Shown one piece after another: positions 62,409-64,000 of a stretch of DNA of 64,000 nt. Position numbers and translations under genes: made by a program. The first letter of the stretch is position 1; every line of letters starts with the position of its first letter. The notes beneath the pieces are model-generated. The model did no database searches. It was not told the origin of the DNA and worked only from the letters and a program-made list of their open reading frames with translations. Source of the stretch: UBA1351 sp965140555 (lineage in GTDB: Bacteria; Bacillota; Clostridia; Lachnospirales; Vallitaleaceae); the NCBI GenBank assembly GCA_965140555.1, contig OZ223259.1, positions 3,286,001 through 3,350,000 on the forward strand, read 5' to 3'.

Positions 62409-63245
62409 ATGAATTTTACGAAAATGCATGGTTGTGGAAACGATTACATCTATATTAATGGTTTTTCAGAAGAAGTAACAAATCCAAGTCAAGTAGCCAT
62501 AGAGATGAGCGATCGGCATTTTGGTGTCGGCGGTGATGGTATTGTATTAATTCTTCCGTCTAAGATTGCGGACTTCAAAATGCGTATGTTTAATGCAGAT
62601 GGTTCCGAAGCAGAAATGTGTGGCAATGCCATTCGTTGTGTCGGTAAGTATGTTTATGATAAGCATATGACAGAAAAGACTGTCGTTACTGTTGAGACGC
62701 TAGCCGGTATCAAAGTGTTACAATTGAATCTTGTGGACGATCATGTTGAATCTGTCCGAGTGGATATGGGAGAGCCTATTTTATCCCCTACATTGATTCC
62801 TGTTGTTTCTGAAGAAGAACCGGTTCTTGAATTATCACTGGAGGCATTGGATAAAACATTATCTTTTACCTGTGTATCCATGGGTAATCCTCATGCGATT
62901 ACATTTGTTGAAGATACGAGTAACTTTGATGTTCACAAATATGGTCCTGTACTTGAAGTAGACAAAGCTTTTCCTAAGAAAGCCAATATCGAATTTGCGC
63001 AAGTCATGAGCCAGGATCATATTAAAATGCGTGTATGGGAACGTGGAAGTGGAGAAACTTATGCTTGTGGTACAGGTGCTTGTGCAACATTGGTTGCTGC
63101 TGTGCTTCAAGGGAAAACCAATCGTAAAGCAACGTTGGAACTCTTAGGTGGTAACCTAATTATTGAATGGGATGAAGAGAGCAACCATGTGTTTATGACA
63201 GGACCCTGTGAATTAGTATTTAAAGGTGTATGGTTACGATCATAA
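62409..63245 (+). CDS. dapF: Diaminopimelate epimerase
   Basis: A 278-residue enzyme that turns LL- into meso-diaminopimelate for peptidoglycan and lysine. Two pseudo-symmetric halves each give a catalytic Cys: AEMCGNAIRCVGKY (near residue 75) and YACGTGACATLVA (near 222). The start motif MHGCGNDYIYING is typical. Start ATG after GAGGTGA. The next gene, dapL, makes its substrate, so the two form a DAP unit. Confidence 0.96.
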   Translation: MNFTKMHGCGNDYIYINGFSEEVTNPSQVAIEMSDRHFGVGGDGIVLILPSKIADFKMRMFNADGSEAEMCGNAIRCVGKYVYDKHMTEKTVVTVETLAGIKVLQLNLVDDHVESVRVDMGEPILSPTLIPVVSEEEPVLELSLEALDKTLSFTCVSMGNPHAITFVEDTSNFDVHKYGPVLEVDKAFPKKANIEFAQVMSQDHIKMRVWERGSGETYACGTGACATLVAAVLQGKTNRKATLELLGGNLIIEWDEESNHVFMTGPCELVFKGVWLRS

Positions 63246-63257
63246 TTTGGGATTCTT

Positions 63258-63313
63258 ATATATAATGATTAGAGTGTCCAAAGCATATTTGCTTTTGATG
63301 CCCTAATCATATA
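63258..63313 (+). other. Palindromic hairpin between dapF and dapL
   Basis: ATGATTAG and CTAATCAT form the outer stem; AAAGCA and TGCTTT form an inner one. No T-run follows, so it does not look like a terminator. It may stabilise or separate the two mRNAs. Confidence 0.5.
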
Positions 63314-63401
63314 ACAGTTCAGGCGAGTGGAGTTACGAGTAATGTAGTCAATCAAAAGGCAATATGTATAAGGTTATAGAACCTGTAAGAAGGAGGCAAT
63401 T

Positions 63402-64000
63402 ATGGCAGAAAATTATATTCAAAACCTCATTGCGGAACGCATTGGGGGTAACAAATTCGGAAAAGGTACCGTTATCTATAAGTTTGAGAAAATTAAACGT
63501 GCGAAGGCAGCAGCTGTTGCAGCACATCCGGATATGAGTATTATCGATATGGGTGTTGGTGAGCCGGATGCAAGAGCGGATGATGGTGTGATTGAAACAC
63601 TTACAGAGAACGCATACAAATGGGAAAATCGTGGCTATTCGGATAATGGTATTCCTGAATTTAAAGAAGCAGCAAGTCAATATCTAGAGAACGTATACGG
63701 TGTGTCAGGAATTGATCCGGTAACAGAGATTAATCATTCCATTGGATCCAAACCGGCTCTTGCTATGATGGCACAAGCATTTATTAATCCTGGCGATGTC
63801 ACATTAATGACTGTACCGGGCTACCCCGTCATGGGAACCATGACCCAATGGCTTGGTGGTGAAGTATATAACATGCCATTGCATGAAAAAAATAAATTTT
63901 TACCGGATTTGGATGCTATTCCTGAGGATGTATTGAAAAAGGCGAAATTATTATATTTGAATTATCCTAATAACCCGACAGGTGCTGTCGCAACAAAAGC
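63402..64000 (+). CDS. dapL: LL-diaminopimelate aminotransferase, 3' partial
   Basis: The first ~199 residues of a PLP-dependent aminotransferase; the window ends inside it. The N-terminal run MAENYIQNLIAERIGGNKFG is close to the DapL family, with IDMGVGEPDARADD, RGYSDNGIPEFKEAASQYL and the PLP-near LNYPNNPTGAVATK. It makes LL-diaminopimelate from tetrahydrodipicolinate and glutamate in one step. Start ATG after AGGAGG. The PLP lysine lies past the window's end. Confidence 0.93.
   Translation, partial: MAENYIQNLIAERIGGNKFGKGTVIYKFEKIKRAKAAAVAAHPDMSIIDMGVGEPDARADDGVIETLTENAYKWENRGYSDNGIPEFKEAASQYLENVYGVSGIDPVTEINHSIGSKPALAMMAQAFINPGDVTLMTVPGYPVMGTMTQWLGGEVYNMPLHEKNKFLPDLDAIPEDVLKKAKLLYLNYPNNPTGAVATK

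Noticed and set aside
63258..63313. Lysine riboswitch before dapL
   Set aside because: The structured part is only ~55 bases with a simple palindrome; lysine riboswitches are about three times longer with a five-stem junction, and no terminator is present.

Overview
The window reads as chromosomal DNA of a low-GC, spore-forming Clostridia member, probably Lachnospirales or a related family. Supporting signs are the sporulation sigma factor SigH, LL-diaminopimelate aminotransferase, a CIRCE-controlled groE operon, Firmicute-type promoters (TTGACA-17-TATAAT), strong AGGAGG ribosome sites, a leucine T-box and many hairpin/T-run terminators. Most genes lie on the + strand. I see no prophage, integrase, CRISPR array or transposase. 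Both ends are cut: the window begins inside a SpoVB/MurJ-like flippase gene and ends inside dapL.

Layout. 1-2.8 kb: flippase, rlmB, sigH, tRNA-Thr. 2.8-9.5 kb: a possible small RNA, a TagO/WecA-type sugar-phosphate transferase, a large lipoprotein, a YdeI-like protein, an acetate transporter, a DUF3877-like protein and a D-2-hydroxyacid dehydrogenase. 9.7-12.3 kb: a TetM-like ribosomal GTPase fused to a Rae1/YacP-like NYN nuclease domain. 12.4-25.4 kb: a carbohydrate region (GH3, DacF-type carboxypeptidase, AraC regulator divergent from GH30, small lipoprotein, membrane AraC/YesN-type regulator, and an LplB/YtcP/LplA-type ABC importer). 25.5-32.3 kb: a chemoreceptor with a terminator in its leader, an AnfO-like protein, glnS, DUF2225, a GFCxxH protein and an OGG1-like glycosylase. 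32.3-38.6 kb: groES-groEL, a membrane protein, an HD-GYP phosphodiesterase, guaB and deoD.

38.6-46.4 kb: a 6S-RNA-like hairpin gene and then the full phosphate regulon pstS-pstC-pstA-pstB-phoU-phoP-phoR; PstA carries an unusual PDZ-like extracellular insertion. 46.5-50.5 kb: DAHP synthase, a DUF554 protein and T-box-controlled leuA. 50.6-53.7 kb: a Fur-box iron block (feoA, feoB, a FeoB-associated Cys-rich peptide, flavodoxin). 53.7-64 kb: argS, a CheY-like regulator paired with a 1012-residue membrane CheA-like kinase ending in a CheX-like domain, a class A penicillin-binding protein, dapF and dapL.

The points most worth a second look are the TetM-like/NYN fusion, the CheY plus 7TMR-Hpt-HATPase-CheX pair, the PDZ-like loop in PstA, two candidate non-coding RNAs (38.7-38.97 kb and 2.84-3.06 kb), and a two-copy MITE-like palindromic repeat (17.0 and 48.2 kb). 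All functional calls rest on reading the sequence and on family knowledge; no database search was run.
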